A stretch of 59,023 bases of DNA from Pleomorphomonas sp. (GCA_030603685.1 JAUVXG010000006.1:1-59023); one strand, 5' to 3'; shown: positions 32,392 to 41,534, counted from the stretch's first letter. Notes: generated by a model not told the origin, from the sequence alone. Program-made: numbers and translations.

Positions 32392-33419
32392 CGGGTGAGC
32401 ACCACGGAACGGGTAGGATCGAGGCGCAGGCCGACGCGATCGCCGATTGCGACCTCCGGACGAGCGCGTGGGCTGGTGACGGCGACCACTTGCGTGCCGC
32501 CGGCATCGAGGAAGAACTCGATGGCGCCGCCAAGATCGCGCACGAAGGTGATCTTGGCTTCCGGCAAGTCGGAGGCCGGGGCGGTCAGCTCGACATCCTC
32601 GGGCCGCACCGACAGCGTCGCCTTGGAGATGCCGTAAGGCATGGCAACGGGGGTCGGGCGGCCGAGCAGCGTGGCATGGTCGCCCTCGCGCGCGATATCG
32701 ATCAGATTGGTCGAACCGATGAAATCGGCGACGAAGGTGTCAGCAGGCTTGCGGTAGATCTCGACTGGCGACGCCGCCTGTCGGATCTCGCCGCCCTGCA
32801 TGACGATCACCGTGTCGGCCATGGTCATCGCCTCGCGCTGGTCATGGGTGACCACGATGGTGGTGATGCCGAGCTGCTGCTGCAGCTGGCGCAGTTCGAC
32901 CTGCATGGCTTCCCTGAGCTTGGCATCAAGCGCCGACAAGGGTTCGTCGAGAAGGAACAGGCGCGGGCTGACGGCAAGCGCGCGTGCGATGGCGACGCGC
33001 TGGCGCTGGCCGCCAGAGAGCTTGGACACGGCACGGTCGGCGTAGCCGGGCAGATGGACGAGAGCCAGAAGCTCCTCGACGCGGTGGGCCTGCTCTTCCT
33101 TGGAAAGCCCCCGGATCCTGAGCGCGTAGGCGATGTTGCCGCCGACGGTCAGGTGGGGGAACAGCGCCAGCGACTGGAACACCATGCCCAGATTGCGCTT
33201 GTGGGTGGGCAGGCGGGTGATGTCCTCGCCGTCGATGGAGATGGTTCCGGTCGTCGGCGCGTCGAGGCCGGCGATCATCCGGAGCAGCGTCGTCTTGCCG
33301 CAGCCCGACGGCCCGAGCAGACAGACAAAGCGCCCGTTGGGCACCTCGAGATCGACATCGTTCACGGCCTTGACCGGGCCGAACTCCCGGCTGACACCCT
33401 TGAGGACCAGACCCGACAT
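32388..33419 (-). CDS. Polyamine-type ABC transporter ATPase (PotA-like)
   Basis: A 343-residue ATPase: Walker A GPSGCGKTT, signature LSGGQRQRVAIARA, Walker B LFLLDEPLSALD, and a C-terminal TOBE domain (LSVRPEDVEL). The ATG at 33419 is preferred to the TTG at 33431. It lies 70 bp after the binding-protein gene, and that gap contains a strong stem-loop. The permeases follow with overlap. Confidence 0.92.
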   Translation of the reverse strand: MSGLVLKGVSREFGPVKAVNDVDLEVPNGRFVCLLGPSGCGKTTLLRMIAGLDAPTTGTISIDGEDITRLPTHKRNLGMVFQSLALFPHLTVGGNIAYALRIRGLSKEEQAHRVEELLALVHLPGYADRAVSKLSGGQRQRVAIARALAVSPRLFLLDEPLSALDAKLREAMQVELRQLQQQLGITTIVVTHDQREAMTMADTVIVMQGGEIRQAASPVEIYRKPADTFVADFIGSTNLIDIAREGDHATLLGRPTPVAMPYGISKATLSVRPEDVELTAPASDLPEAKITFVRDLGGAIEFFLDAGGTQVVAVTSPRARPEVAIGDRVGLRLDPTRSVVLTR

Positions 33420-33446
33420 GAAGGTTTCCAAGCTGGCAGGAAAAGA

Positions 33447-33472
33447 GGCGCCCCGCGAACGAGCGGGACGCC
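33447..33472 (-). other. Intercistronic stem-loop after the binding-protein gene
   Basis: GGCGCCCCGC and GCGGGACGCC flank a 6-base loop: 10 pairs with a single mismatch. It begins 17 bp beyond the binding-protein stop codon (leftward) and has no T-run. Confidence 0.6.
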
Positions 33473-33489
33473 GGAGATGCTGAAGCGGA

Positions 33490-34578
33490 TCAGCCGACGA
33501 TCAGCTCGGTCCACTTTTCGTTCAGCCAGTCGGCCTTTTCCACCTGCATGTCGTAGCGCGGGATGATCGGATCGATTTCCGACGATGCGGCGGCGAACTC
33601 GGCGTCCGTCAGGTCGGTGAGCGAGCGCTTGACGGTCGGCGCGGTGCCGACCTTGCGCGTCACCAGCGCCTGGATCGACGGCTGGCTCATGAAGTCGATG
33701 AAGAGATGCGCCTCCTCGACCTTCTTCGATGCCTTGGAGAGCGCCCAGCAGCCGGAATCGAGGATGCCGCCTTCCTTGGGGAAGGTGGAGCGAACGGGGA
33801 AGCCGTCGGCAATCGCGAGACCGGTCACGTCATGATAATACTGGCCCATCGGGATCTCGCCCGACTTCAGCGCCTGCTCGAACTGTGCTTCGTCGCGATA
33901 CCAGAGGCGCACGTTGCCCTTCAGCTCCGCAAGCTTAACGAAGGCCTTGAGGATGCCCTCCTCGGTGTCGAGCGCGTTGGTGCCGCCGAAGAAGGTCTTG
34001 GCCGTGACCTCCAGCAGGAATGAGTTGGAGACCAGCGCCATCAGGCCGAGCTTGTCGGCGTTGGAGGCATCCCAGAGATAGGCCCAGGACGTCGGCGCTT
34101 CCTTGTAGACGTCGGTGTTGGAGACCAGCGTCACATACCAGGCGACGGCGCCGATGCCGGCGATGCGGCCGTCGGGATACTTGTTGACGAAGGCCGGGAT
34201 CAGGGCATCGAGATTCTTGATCTTGGCGGCGTCGAGCGGTGCCCAGAGTTCTGTCGCCTGCCCCTTCAGCATCGAGGTCTGGGAGATCATCGACACGTCG
34301 GCCGGCGCCTGACCGGCGTTGGCCGCCTGCTGCAGCTGGACGAGCCAGGCTTCGCCCGTCGGCTCGGCCACCGATTCCACCGCGATACCCGTCGCCGTGG
34401 TGAACTCGGGAAAGACGTTCTTGTCGAAGGAATCCTTGAAGTAGCCGCCGTAGGCGCCGACCTTGAGCGAACGATCCTGAGCGCGGAGCACGTTCGGCAT
34501 GGCGAGCACGGCGGCCCCGGTGGCACCGGCCGCGAGCAGAGCGCGACGACTGATGGATAAATCGGTGATCTTGGTCAT
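33490..34578 (-). CDS. Polyamine-type ABC transporter substrate-binding protein (PotD/PotF-like)
   Basis: A 362-residue periplasmic protein with a likely Tat signal (SISRRALLAAGATGAAVLA ending LRAQD). The mature part begins RSLKVGAYGGYFKDSF and contains LDSGCWALSKASKKVEEAHLFIDFM, typical of the PotD/spermidine-putrescine binder class. The start at 34578 follows GGGGACCAAAGAG; the frame is open to 34620. The preceding gene is a ureohydrolase, so a guanidino compound or polyamine is a plausible ligand; this class also includes amino-acid-derivative and thiamine-like binders. Confidence 0.9.
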   Translation of the reverse strand: MTKITDLSISRRALLAAGATGAAVLAMPNVLRAQDRSLKVGAYGGYFKDSFDKNVFPEFTTATGIAVESVAEPTGEAWLVQLQQAANAGQAPADVSMISQTSMLKGQATELWAPLDAAKIKNLDALIPAFVNKYPDGRIAGIGAVAWYVTLVSNTDVYKEAPTSWAYLWDASNADKLGLMALVSNSFLLEVTAKTFFGGTNALDTEEGILKAFVKLAELKGNVRLWYRDEAQFEQALKSGEIPMGQYYHDVTGLAIADGFPVRSTFPKEGGILDSGCWALSKASKKVEEAHLFIDFMSQPSIQALVTRKVGTAPTVKRSLTDLTDAEFAAASSEIDPIIPRYDMQVEKADWLNEKWTELIVG

Positions 34579-34646
34579 CTCTTTGGTCCCCTTTTGTCTG
34601 GCCGCCACCGTTTTCGGCATGCGCGGCCGGTTCCCCTCGTTAATGC

Positions 34647-35699
34647 TTATTTACTCTTTTTCAGCGCCGGGCTGAACACCATGAGGCTCAGGATCTCGAA
34701 CAGCATCTGCGCGCCGACCTGAGCCGTGTTGCTGGTCGCGTCATACTGCGGGGCGACCTCGACAACGTCACCGCCGACCAGGTTGAGCCCCTTGAGGCCT
34801 CGTAGAAGCGCCAGCGCCTCCCGGCTGGTAAGGCCGCCCACCTCCGGGGTGCCGGTACCTGGTGCGAAGGCCGGGTCGAGGCTGTCGATGTCGAAGGAGA
34901 GATAGGTCGGGCCATCGCCCACCACCTGCCGCGCCTTCTCGATGATGGCGGGAATGCCGAGGCCGGAGATCTCCCTGGCGTCGATCACCGTCATGCCGCT
35001 GTCGCGCGAGAACTCCCAGAGATACTCCGACGAGCCCCGAATGCCGATCTGGATGGTACGGGTGGGATCGAGCACACCGTCGAGAACGGCGTTGCGGAAC
35101 GGGCCGCCGTGATGAAACTTGGTGTCGTCGAACGGGGCACCGGTGTCGGAATGGGCGTCGATGTGAACAAGGCCGACCGGGCCTTTCGCACCGACCGCCC
35201 TGAGGATGGGATGGGTGATCGAGTGATCGCCGCCGACGGAAAGCGGAAGGACGCCGGCCGCGACGATGGCGGCAACCGTCCGCTCGATATCCTCGTGGCA
35301 TTGCTCCAGACGAAAGCGGCCACGGAACGGCACGTCGCCGATGTCGGCGACGGAAAAATCGTGGATGGGCGCCGTGTCGAGCACCTCGTTGTAGGGCCCG
35401 ATGCGTTCGATGGCCCTGAGCGCGCGGGGCCCGAAGCGCGAACCGGGGCGATTGGTGACGCCGAGATCCATCGGCATGCCGAGAAGGGCGACATCGAGAC
35501 CCGCGAGATCGGGCGCGTTCCAATCAATGGAGCGGACCGGAGCCGATAGCAAAGTGGGCATGCCTGCAAAGGGGGCAGCGCGCGTGCCACCCTTGAAAAT
35601 GCGTGCCGCGACCCGGGCATAACGTGGGTCGTAGGTTTCGCCCGGCTTGCCGGAATATCTCTCCCGTAGCGCCTTGAGCCGTTCGGCATCCCACACCAT
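34647..35699 (-). CDS. Ureohydrolase (agmatinase / guanidinobutyrase family)
   Basis: A 350-residue binuclear manganese hydrolase that splits a guanidino group to urea and an amine. All six metal ligands are visible: His159 (GGDHS), Asp181, His183 and Asp185 (HIDAHSDT), Asp270 and Asp272 (SFDIDSLDPAFAPGTGTPE). The ATG at 35699 is chosen over the frame that extends to 36020. It opens the leftward operon with the importer 68 bp downstream and is divergent from a LysR regulator. The divergent LysR layout resembles gbuA/gbuR (4-guanidinobutyrate) of Pseudomonas; agmatine or 3-guanidinopropionate remain possible. Confidence 0.9.
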   Translation of the reverse strand: MVWDAERLKALRERYSGKPGETYDPRYARVAARIFKGGTRAAPFAGMPTLLSAPVRSIDWNAPDLAGLDVALLGMPMDLGVTNRPGSRFGPRALRAIERIGPYNEVLDTAPIHDFSVADIGDVPFRGRFRLEQCHEDIERTVAAIVAAGVLPLSVGGDHSITHPILRAVGAKGPVGLVHIDAHSDTGAPFDDTKFHHGGPFRNAVLDGVLDPTRTIQIGIRGSSEYLWEFSRDSGMTVIDAREISGLGIPAIIEKARQVVGDGPTYLSFDIDSLDPAFAPGTGTPEVGGLTSREALALLRGLKGLNLVGGDVVEVAPQYDATSNTAQVGAQMLFEILSLMVFSPALKKSK

Positions 35700-35860
35700 A
35701 GGTGATCGCCCTCTCGACAGGTCACGCAGCGGCTTCCCGCGTTCGTGACGATTGTCGGTGCACCTCACGACTGCCCAGGCACACCTGATGAACTGTTCCC
35801 CGGAGCGTTGACCGCTCCTCGTTTGCCCAATCAAAAGGCAAATCCATTTGAAATGCAACT

Positions 35861-35884
35861 CACATTGATTTATCCAATCATGTG
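35861..35884. promoter_or_regulatory. Probable LysR binding site between divergent genes
   Basis: CACATTGATT and AATCATGTG surround TATCC, an inverted repeat with one bulged base. Inside it, TGATTTATCCAATCA holds the T-N11-A pattern usual for LysR-type regulators. The site lies in the AT-rich 35820-35907 stretch between the ureohydrolase and the LysR gene, 24 bp before the LysR start, so it can serve autoregulation and activation of the divergent operon. Confidence 0.55.
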
Positions 35885-35907
35885 AATTTTTCTCACAGAC
35901 GGATTCG

Positions 35908-36876
35908 ATGGGCGACCAGGGAATTCCCAGCCGGCTGCCGCCGCTCAACTCGCTGCGCGCCTTCGAGGCGACGGCTCGCCGTGGTTCGGTATCGGCGGCC
36001 GCGCGCGAGCTCGGCGTCACCCATGGTGCCGTCAGCCATCAGATCAGGGCACTGGAGGAGACGCTGGGGGCGTCGCTGTTCGAACGAGGCAGCCGGCGCA
36101 TGCGACTGACCGCGCAGGGCGCCTTGCTGCTTCCCACCGTCGCCCAGGCCTTCGGCGACATCGCAGCGGCAACAGCCCGCCTGCAACGCCCCGAGGCAAG
36201 CGGCACGCTGACCATCATGTGCGTTGCCGGTCTCTTGTCCTTTTGGCTGCTGCCGCGCCTCCACGGCTTCACCGACGCTTACCCCGGCATCACGCTCAAC
36301 CTTTCGGCCGGCAACGACCCGGTGCGCGTCGGCGATCCGGAAGTCGACCTCGTGATCCTTTATGGGCGCGGGAGCGTCGATGGCTGCTGGAACCGCCTGT
36401 GGAGCCCACTTCGCCTGTTTCCGGTGGTTTCGCCCAGCCTGATCGCCAGCCGACCGTTGCGCTCCGTGCGGGACCTTCGTCACCATACCCTGCTGCACGG
36501 CGACCGCGGCGACGAATGGACCACCTGGCTGAGCGCTGCCGACGCAGCCGACCTGCCGCGCGGCCGCCAGCACTTCCTCGGCGATGCGCGTCTTTCGACC
36601 GAGGCAGCCGTGCACGGGCAAGGCGTCGCGGTGGGCGATACCATCACCGCCGCCCGGCTGATCGCCGACGGCGACCTCGTGGTGCCATTCGACCTGTCCG
36701 TCGCGGCCAACGACAGCTTCTTCATCGCCTGCCGCAACGAGATGCGCTCCGCTCCGATCGTCAAGGCCTTCGTCGACTGGATGTTCGCAACGCTCGATGC
36801 CGACGCCCTGCCCGAACCCAAGCTGTCGGCTCGCTCGTCACAGCGCCGGCCAACCAGTCCATCCCCCAATCCCTGA
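35908..36876 (+). CDS. LysR-family transcriptional regulator (GcvA-like)
   Basis: A 322-residue regulator. The helix-turn-helix is PPLNSLRAFEATARRGSVSAA...VTHGAVSHQIRALE, with the VTHGAVSHQI recognition helix of the GcvA branch; the rest is the two-lobed effector-binding domain. It is divergent from the ureohydrolase-importer operon and followed after 27 bp by an aminotransferase, so it likely controls both sides. The effector is probably the imported guanidino or amino compound. Confidence 0.9.
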   Translation: MGDQGIPSRLPPLNSLRAFEATARRGSVSAAARELGVTHGAVSHQIRALEETLGASLFERGSRRMRLTAQGALLLPTVAQAFGDIAAATARLQRPEASGTLTIMCVAGLLSFWLLPRLHGFTDAYPGITLNLSAGNDPVRVGDPEVDLVILYGRGSVDGCWNRLWSPLRLFPVVSPSLIASRPLRSVRDLRHHTLLHGDRGDEWTTWLSAADAADLPRGRQHFLGDARLSTEAAVHGQGVAVGDTITAARLIADGDLVVPFDLSVAANDSFFIACRNEMRSAPIVKAFVDWMFATLDADALPEPKLSARSSQRRPTSPSPNP

Positions 36877-36903
36877 ACCCCGCGCCGCCACAGGATCCCG
36901 GAC

Positions 36904-38085
36904 ATGCCGCGTCTCAACCCGCTCGTTGCCGATCTCGCTCCGCCGCCCATTCCCTCGGTTCAGGCTTGGGCGCGCGCCTATGACGGCAGCCTTGGCCCAA
37001 CGGTCGACCTGTCGCAGGCCGTGCCCGGCTATCCGCCCCATCCCGAGTTGATCGCCCTGTTGAGGGCGGCGGCAGCCAATCCATCAACGGCCGCCTACGG
37101 TCCGATCGAGGGCGACCATGCCCTGCGCGAAGCGCTCGCGATCGACGAAAGCGCCCTTTACGGGGCTGCCATCGCCGCCGACAACATCCACATCACAGCC
37201 GGCTGCAATCAGGCCTTCATCTGCGCCGCGCTGGCTGTCGCAGAGCCGGGCAGCCGCGTTCTGCTGTCCAACCCGTTCTACTTCAATCACGAAACGTCGC
37301 TGCGCATGTTCGGCATCGGCATCGGTCTCGTCGACTGTCCGGCGGAAATGGGGTTCCTGCCGAGCCTCGAAGCGCTCGATGCCGCGATCACGACCGATGT
37401 CAGGGCCTTCGCCGTCGTCTCGCCCAACAACCCGACCGGCGCCGTCTACCCGCCCGACCTTCTCGCCGACCTTCTGGAGCTTTGCCGCCGGCGCGGCATC
37501 TGGCTGATCCTCGATGAAACCTATCGTGACTTCCTGCCGGCGGAGGCGAGACGGCCGCACGACCTCTTCCTGCGCTCCGGCTGGGGCGACGGTCTCATCT
37601 CGCTCTATTCCTTCTCGAAGAGCTTCTGCGTGCCCGGCTATCGCCTGGGCGCCGTGACGGCCAGCCCCACCGTCGTGGCCGAGATCGCCAAGATCATGGA
37701 CAACCTGCAGATCTGTGCGCCACGCGTCGGCCAGATCGCCGTTGCCGAAGCATTGCCGAGGCTCGGCGCCTGGCGTGAGACGAACCGGACCGAGATCACC
37801 CGTCGCGCCAATGCATTGAAAGCAGCCATCGCCGAGGCGGACGGCTGGGAGATCGGTGCCGTCGGGGCTTACTTCGCCTTCGTCCGCCATCCCTTTGCCG
37901 GCGTACAATCAGCCCATGTTGCGGAAGAGCTTGCTCGGCGGGCCGGAATCGTCACCGTGCCCGGTAGCTACTTCGGGCCCGGACAGGACGACTATCTGCG
38001 CTTCGCCTTCGCCAACGCGACGGCAGAGACCATCGACCTTCTGCCGGGGCGGCTGGGGCAACTTGGGGCGGTCGGCGGCGCTTGA
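36904..38085 (+). CDS. PLP-dependent aminotransferase, class I/II
   Basis: A 393-residue fold-type I aminotransferase. Visible: VVSPNNPTGAVY (Asn in the cofactor pocket), LILDETYRDF with Asp204, and the Schiff-base lysine Lys239 in SLYSFSKSFCVPGYRLG; the C-terminal Arg in YLRFAFAN binds the substrate carboxylate. The amino donor is not readable. Being co-directional with the LysR gene, it probably belongs to the same pathway, perhaps deaminating the amino acid freed by the ureohydrolase. It abuts the convergent metallo-hydrolase gene without a gap. Confidence 0.9.
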   Translation: MPRLNPLVADLAPPPIPSVQAWARAYDGSLGPTVDLSQAVPGYPPHPELIALLRAAAANPSTAAYGPIEGDHALREALAIDESALYGAAIAADNIHITAGCNQAFICAALAVAEPGSRVLLSNPFYFNHETSLRMFGIGIGLVDCPAEMGFLPSLEALDAAITTDVRAFAVVSPNNPTGAVYPPDLLADLLELCRRRGIWLILDETYRDFLPAEARRPHDLFLRSGWGDGLISLYSFSKSFCVPGYRLGAVTASPTVVAEIAKIMDNLQICAPRVGQIAVAEALPRLGAWRETNRTEITRRANALKAAIAEADGWEIGAVGAYFAFVRHPFAGVQSAHVAEELARRAGIVTVPGSYFGPGQDDYLRFAFANATAETIDLLPGRLGQLGAVGGA

Positions 38086-39093
38086 TCAGGCCGACGGCCG
38101 CCACCATGAACCGCCGACCGGCAGGGCAACGAAGTCGCCATCGTCCAACCCCGCCGCGGCGCGCGCCGTTGCAAGCCTCATCGGCGGTTCGTCGAGCGGC
38201 TCGTCGGTGAGCTGGAAGCAGCCCCAATGGATGGCGATGCTCCGCCGCGCCCCGATGGCCTGGTGCGCCAGCACCGCCTCCTCGGGGTTCATGTGGTGCT
38301 CCTTCATGATGCGGCGCGGCTCGTAGGCTCCGATCGGCATCAGCGCCAGATCGAACAGCACCCCGTCCCGCTCGCGCGGCTTCAGGCGCTCCTGCGTCTC
38401 ATGAAAGTGCCGGCCATAGCCGGTGTCGCCGGCGAAGTAGCAGGAGAAGCCCTCGGCGAAGATGGCAAAGGCGCCCCACAGCATGCGGTTTCGGTCATTG
38501 AAGCTGCGTGCGGACCAGTGCCGGGCCGGCGTCAACGTCATGTCGAGGCCGCGATAGGTGTGGCTTTCCCACCAATCGAGCTCGACGACGTTGCCGATCC
38601 CCCAGCGCCGCAGCAAAGCACCAACCCCAAGCGGGACGACGAACAAGGTCCGGCCACCGAAGCGCCGGTTGAGATGGCGCACCGAGGATCGGTCGAGGTG
38701 ATCGTAGTGGCCATGCGAAATGAGCACGACGTCGATCTCCGGCAGCGTGTCGAGCGCGATGGCCGGCGGTACGAACCGCTTCGGGCCAAGGAAGCTGAAA
38801 GGCGATGCACGCTCGCTGAAGACAGGATCGGTCAGCACCGTAAGACCGCCGATGCGGAGCAAGACGGTGGAGTGGCCGATGAAGGTGGCCGATGTCTCCG
38901 GACCGGCGATGCGCGCAAGATCGGGATCGACCGTCGGTATCGGGCTTCCCGGCGGAAGCGGCTTTCCCTCGCGACGCGCCTCCCGCTTCCACTCCCAGAT
39001 GTCGCGAAGGGTGGCTCGACCGGCCTCCACATCCGGGTCATGGAAGCCCTCCGGCGTGTGGTGGGTCTTGGCGGGATCGTAATAGGGATTCAT
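38086..39093 (-). CDS. Metallo-beta-lactamase-fold hydrolase (NAPE-PLD/UlaG-like)
   Basis: A 335-residue protein of the MBL fold. Zinc motif SHGHYDHLD (His127, His129, Asp131, His132), further ligand regions TPARHWSARSF and YFAGDTGYG. An N-terminal extension before ATFIGHSTVLLRIGG and the LTDPVFSERASPFSFLGPKRF segment fit the N-acyl-phosphatidylethanolamine phospholipase-D-like branch; bacterial substrates are mostly unknown. The ATG at 39093 is used; the frame is open to 39135. No pathway link with its neighbours is evident. Confidence 0.85.
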   Translation of the reverse strand: MNPYYDPAKTHHTPEGFHDPDVEAGRATLRDIWEWKREARREGKPLPPGSPIPTVDPDLARIAGPETSATFIGHSTVLLRIGGLTVLTDPVFSERASPFSFLGPKRFVPPAIALDTLPEIDVVLISHGHYDHLDRSSVRHLNRRFGGRTLFVVPLGVGALLRRWGIGNVVELDWWESHTYRGLDMTLTPARHWSARSFNDRNRMLWGAFAIFAEGFSCYFAGDTGYGRHFHETQERLKPRERDGVLFDLALMPIGAYEPRRIMKEHHMNPEEAVLAHQAIGARRSIAIHWGCFQLTDEPLDEPPMRLATARAAAGLDDGDFVALPVGGSWWRPSA

Positions 39094-39201
39094 TCGGGAA
39101 GATCGCTCCGATGCGCCTGGGGCAGGTTCTGGCAATATGGCGTTACTTCCCTAAACTGCCAGAGACTTCGGGCGGTTGCCTGCCACACAAAGATGTGACG
39201 C

Positions 39202-39909
39202 TTACGCCGCCGCGGGTTTGTCCACGGCGAGATAGGCTGCCCATGTGACGAGCGCCGCGTTGCCACCGTCCGTCAGACTATAAACGCCGCGCTCGACCCT
39301 CTCGAACCAGCCATAGACATTGGCCTGAAGGATTTTCGCCGCGTCGGGGGCTGTCGGCTTGAGATCGCGCGGCCTGAGCGGACCGTTGCGCAATGCGAAG
39401 GCAACGGCCAGGGCCTGTTGGCGATAAGCCGTCATCTGCGGCAGCCGCGTCGAACCACCAAGGATCGGATCGCCCCTGCGGCGGCGGAACTCCTCGACGA
39501 TGCGCGATCGACGGCGGCCGTCACGGCGCGGCTTCCAGGGGGCAGGTTCGACGATCACCTCGATGAGGCCGGTGGCGGTGACCGTGATCAGACCGAAACC
39601 GAGGAAGCGACAGAGTTTCTTGACGCGCGGATCGCTCTCCCGGCCACGGCCGCGCTTCGAGGCGCCGATGGCGAGCCATATCTCGTCGGCCGCCGCGGTT
39701 CGATCAACCGCCTGCAAGACCAGCTCCAGGGTGAAGGCGCGTTTGAGTTCGCCGATGACGACCAACTCCGGCTCGCCATCCGACAGACCGACAAGATCGC
39801 ACCCCTTCACCTCACCCTTGACGGTCAGGCCAAGGCTTTCGAGGTGGCGCTTGACGGGCAGGTAGAGGTCGGTTTCCACGAGGAAGAACTCCAATCGGCG
39901 ACTCGCCAT
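39202..39909 (-). CDS. DUF2161-type PD-(D/E)XK nuclease-like protein
   Basis: A 235-residue cytoplasmic protein. The segment GCDLVGLSDGEPELVVIGELKRAF holds Asp38, Glu54 and Lys56 in the spacing of the PD-(D/E)XK nuclease core, as in the DUF2161 family. The basic middle (KPRRDGRRRSRIVEEFRRRRGD) could bind nucleic acid, and the C-terminus (PRDLKPTAPDAAKILQANVYGWFERVERGVYSLT) looks like a winged-helix domain. It stands alone between the hydrolase and the Dpp-type operon. Biological role unknown. Confidence 0.75.
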   Translation of the reverse strand: MASRRLEFFLVETDLYLPVKRHLESLGLTVKGEVKGCDLVGLSDGEPELVVIGELKRAFTLELVLQAVDRTAAADEIWLAIGASKRGRGRESDPRVKKLCRFLGFGLITVTATGLIEVIVEPAPWKPRRDGRRRSRIVEEFRRRRGDPILGGSTRLPQMTAYRQQALAVAFALRNGPLRPRDLKPTAPDAAKILQANVYGWFERVERGVYSLTDGGNAALVTWAAYLAVDKPAAA

Positions 39910-39948
39910 TGGTAAATCCTCGCCTGCCGCCGGTAAAGGAAGCGTGGG

Positions 39949-40704
39949 CTAGACAGGCGCCACCTCGCGCGAAAAGCCCTTGCTCGCCACCATCAGCCGC
40001 CGGCTGTAGTCGGACACCATTCGGCCGCCGGCAAGATCGGTCGCGGCGAGCGTTTCCACCACCTCGCCGCTTTTCATGACGGCAAGGCGGCCGCACATGT
40101 GGGTGACGACGCCGAGATCGTGGCTGACCATCACATAGGTAAGGCCATGGCGGCCGCGTACCTCCTCCAGGAGATTCAGCACTTCGGCCTGCACGGAGGC
40201 ATCGAGCGCCGAGGTCGGTTCATCGAGCAGCAGTATCTCCGGCTCGACGATCAGGGCGCGGGCGATGGCGACGCGCTGGCGCTGACCGCCGGACAGTTGG
40301 TGGGGATAGCGGAAACGAAAGGACGAACCGAGCCCAACCTCATCGAGCGCCTTCAGGATGCGCCGCTCGCCGTCGCCGATGCCATGAATGGCGAGCGGTT
40401 CCAGCAGTTGCCGGTCGACGGTCTGGCGTGGATGCAGCGAGGCGTAAGGATCCTGGAAGACCATTTGCACGGCGCGGCGGAAGGCACGACTGCGCCGATT
40501 GCCGAGGAGCGCTTCGCCATTCACCTCGATGGTGCCGGCACTGACCGGCGCAAGGCCGGCCACGGCGCGCAGCAGCGTCGACTTGCCCGAGCCGCTCTCG
40601 CCGACGAGGCCGAAGGACTCGCCCTTGTCGACGGCAATGCTCACCGACTTCAGCGCGTGGAAGCCGTCGAAGGTCACCGACAGGTTTTCGATGCGGATGG
40701 TCAC
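39949..40704 (-). CDS. Peptide-type ABC transporter ATPase (DppF-like)
   Basis: A 251-residue ATPase: Walker A GESGSGKST, signature LSGGQRQRVAIARA, Walker B ILLLDEPTSALD. The GTG start at 40704 overlaps the upstream ATPase stop as GTGA and follows GGAGTGGGCGGC; the frame is open to 40773. It is short for DppF (about 320 residues) because it lacks the usual C-terminal cysteine-containing extension. Last gene of the leftward operon. Confidence 0.9.
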   Translation of the reverse strand: MTIRIENLSVTFDGFHALKSVSIAVDKGESFGLVGESGSGKSTLLRAVAGLAPVSAGTIEVNGEALLGNRRSRAFRRAVQMVFQDPYASLHPRQTVDRQLLEPLAIHGIGDGERRILKALDEVGLGSSFRFRYPHQLSGGQRQRVAIARALIVEPEILLLDEPTSALDASVQAEVLNLLEEVRGRHGLTYVMVSHDLGVVTHMCGRLAVMKSGEVVETLAATDLAGGRMVSDYSRRLMVASKGFSREVAPV

Positions 40705-41534
40705 GCCGCCCACTCCTTCCGTCGTTCGAGCACCGGCAGGGGATGCCGGCTCTCGCCGATCTTCGGCGTGCAATCGAGCAGACCGCGCGTGTAGGGATGG
40801 GTAGCGCCGCCGAGATCGGCGGTTGCCAGTTCTTCGACGATGCGGCCGGCATACATCACCAGCACGCGGTCGCAGAAGGAGGAGACCAGGCGGAGATCGT
40901 GGCTGATGAAGATGAGGCCCATGCCCTTGTCGCGCACCAGTCGATCGAGAATGCCGAGCACCTCAAGCTGCACCGTGACGTCGAGTGCCGATGTCGGTTC
41001 ATCGGCGATGAGCAACTCCGGACCACAGACCAGCATCATGGCGATCATCGCCCGCTGGCCCATGCCGCCCGACACCTCATGCGGATAGAGCGAGAAAACC
41101 CGCTCGGGGTCTGAGATCTGCACCGCCTCCAGCATTTCGAGCGCCCGGTGCCGGGCTTCGCGCTTGGAGACGTTCTCGTGGTGGCGCAGCGTCTCGGTGA
41201 TCTGGCGGCCGATGGTCATCACCGGATTGAGCGAGAACTTGGGATCCTGCAGGATCATCGCCAGACGGCTGCCGCGCATGTCGCGCCAGGTGGACGGAGT
41301 GGCTGCCAGGAGATCGACGCCGGAGAAGGACAGCGCGTCCGCGCGAACAATGCCGGGCGGCGGCGTCAGGCCCATGATGGCACGGCCTGTCTGCGACTTG
41401 CCCGAACCGCTCTCGCCGACGATACCGAGCCTCTCACGCCCGAGTTCGAAGGAGACGCCGCGCACCGCCTCGATGATGCCTGTACGCGTCGGATAGGTCA
41501 CCGACAGGTTGCCAACGGTGAGCAACGGGGTCAT
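40701..41534 (-). CDS. Peptide-type ABC transporter ATPase (DppD-like)
   Basis: A 277-residue ATPase: Walker A GESGSGKSQ (Gln in place of the usual Thr or Ser), signature VSGGMGQRAMIAM, Walker B LLIADEPTSALD. The start at 41534 overlaps the permease by 4 bp; the frame is open to 42569. The C-terminal oligopeptide extension is shortened here too, which sets this importer apart from the other two Opp-type systems in the window. Confidence 0.9.
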   Translation of the reverse strand: MTPLLTVGNLSVTYPTRTGIIEAVRGVSFELGRERLGIVGESGSGKSQTGRAIMGLTPPPGIVRADALSFSGVDLLAATPSTWRDMRGSRLAMILQDPKFSLNPVMTIGRQITETLRHHENVSKREARHRALEMLEAVQISDPERVFSLYPHEVSGGMGQRAMIAMMLVCGPELLIADEPTSALDVTVQLEVLGILDRLVRDKGMGLIFISHDLRLVSSFCDRVLVMYAGRIVEELATADLGGATHPYTRGLLDCTPKIGESRHPLPVLERRKEWAA

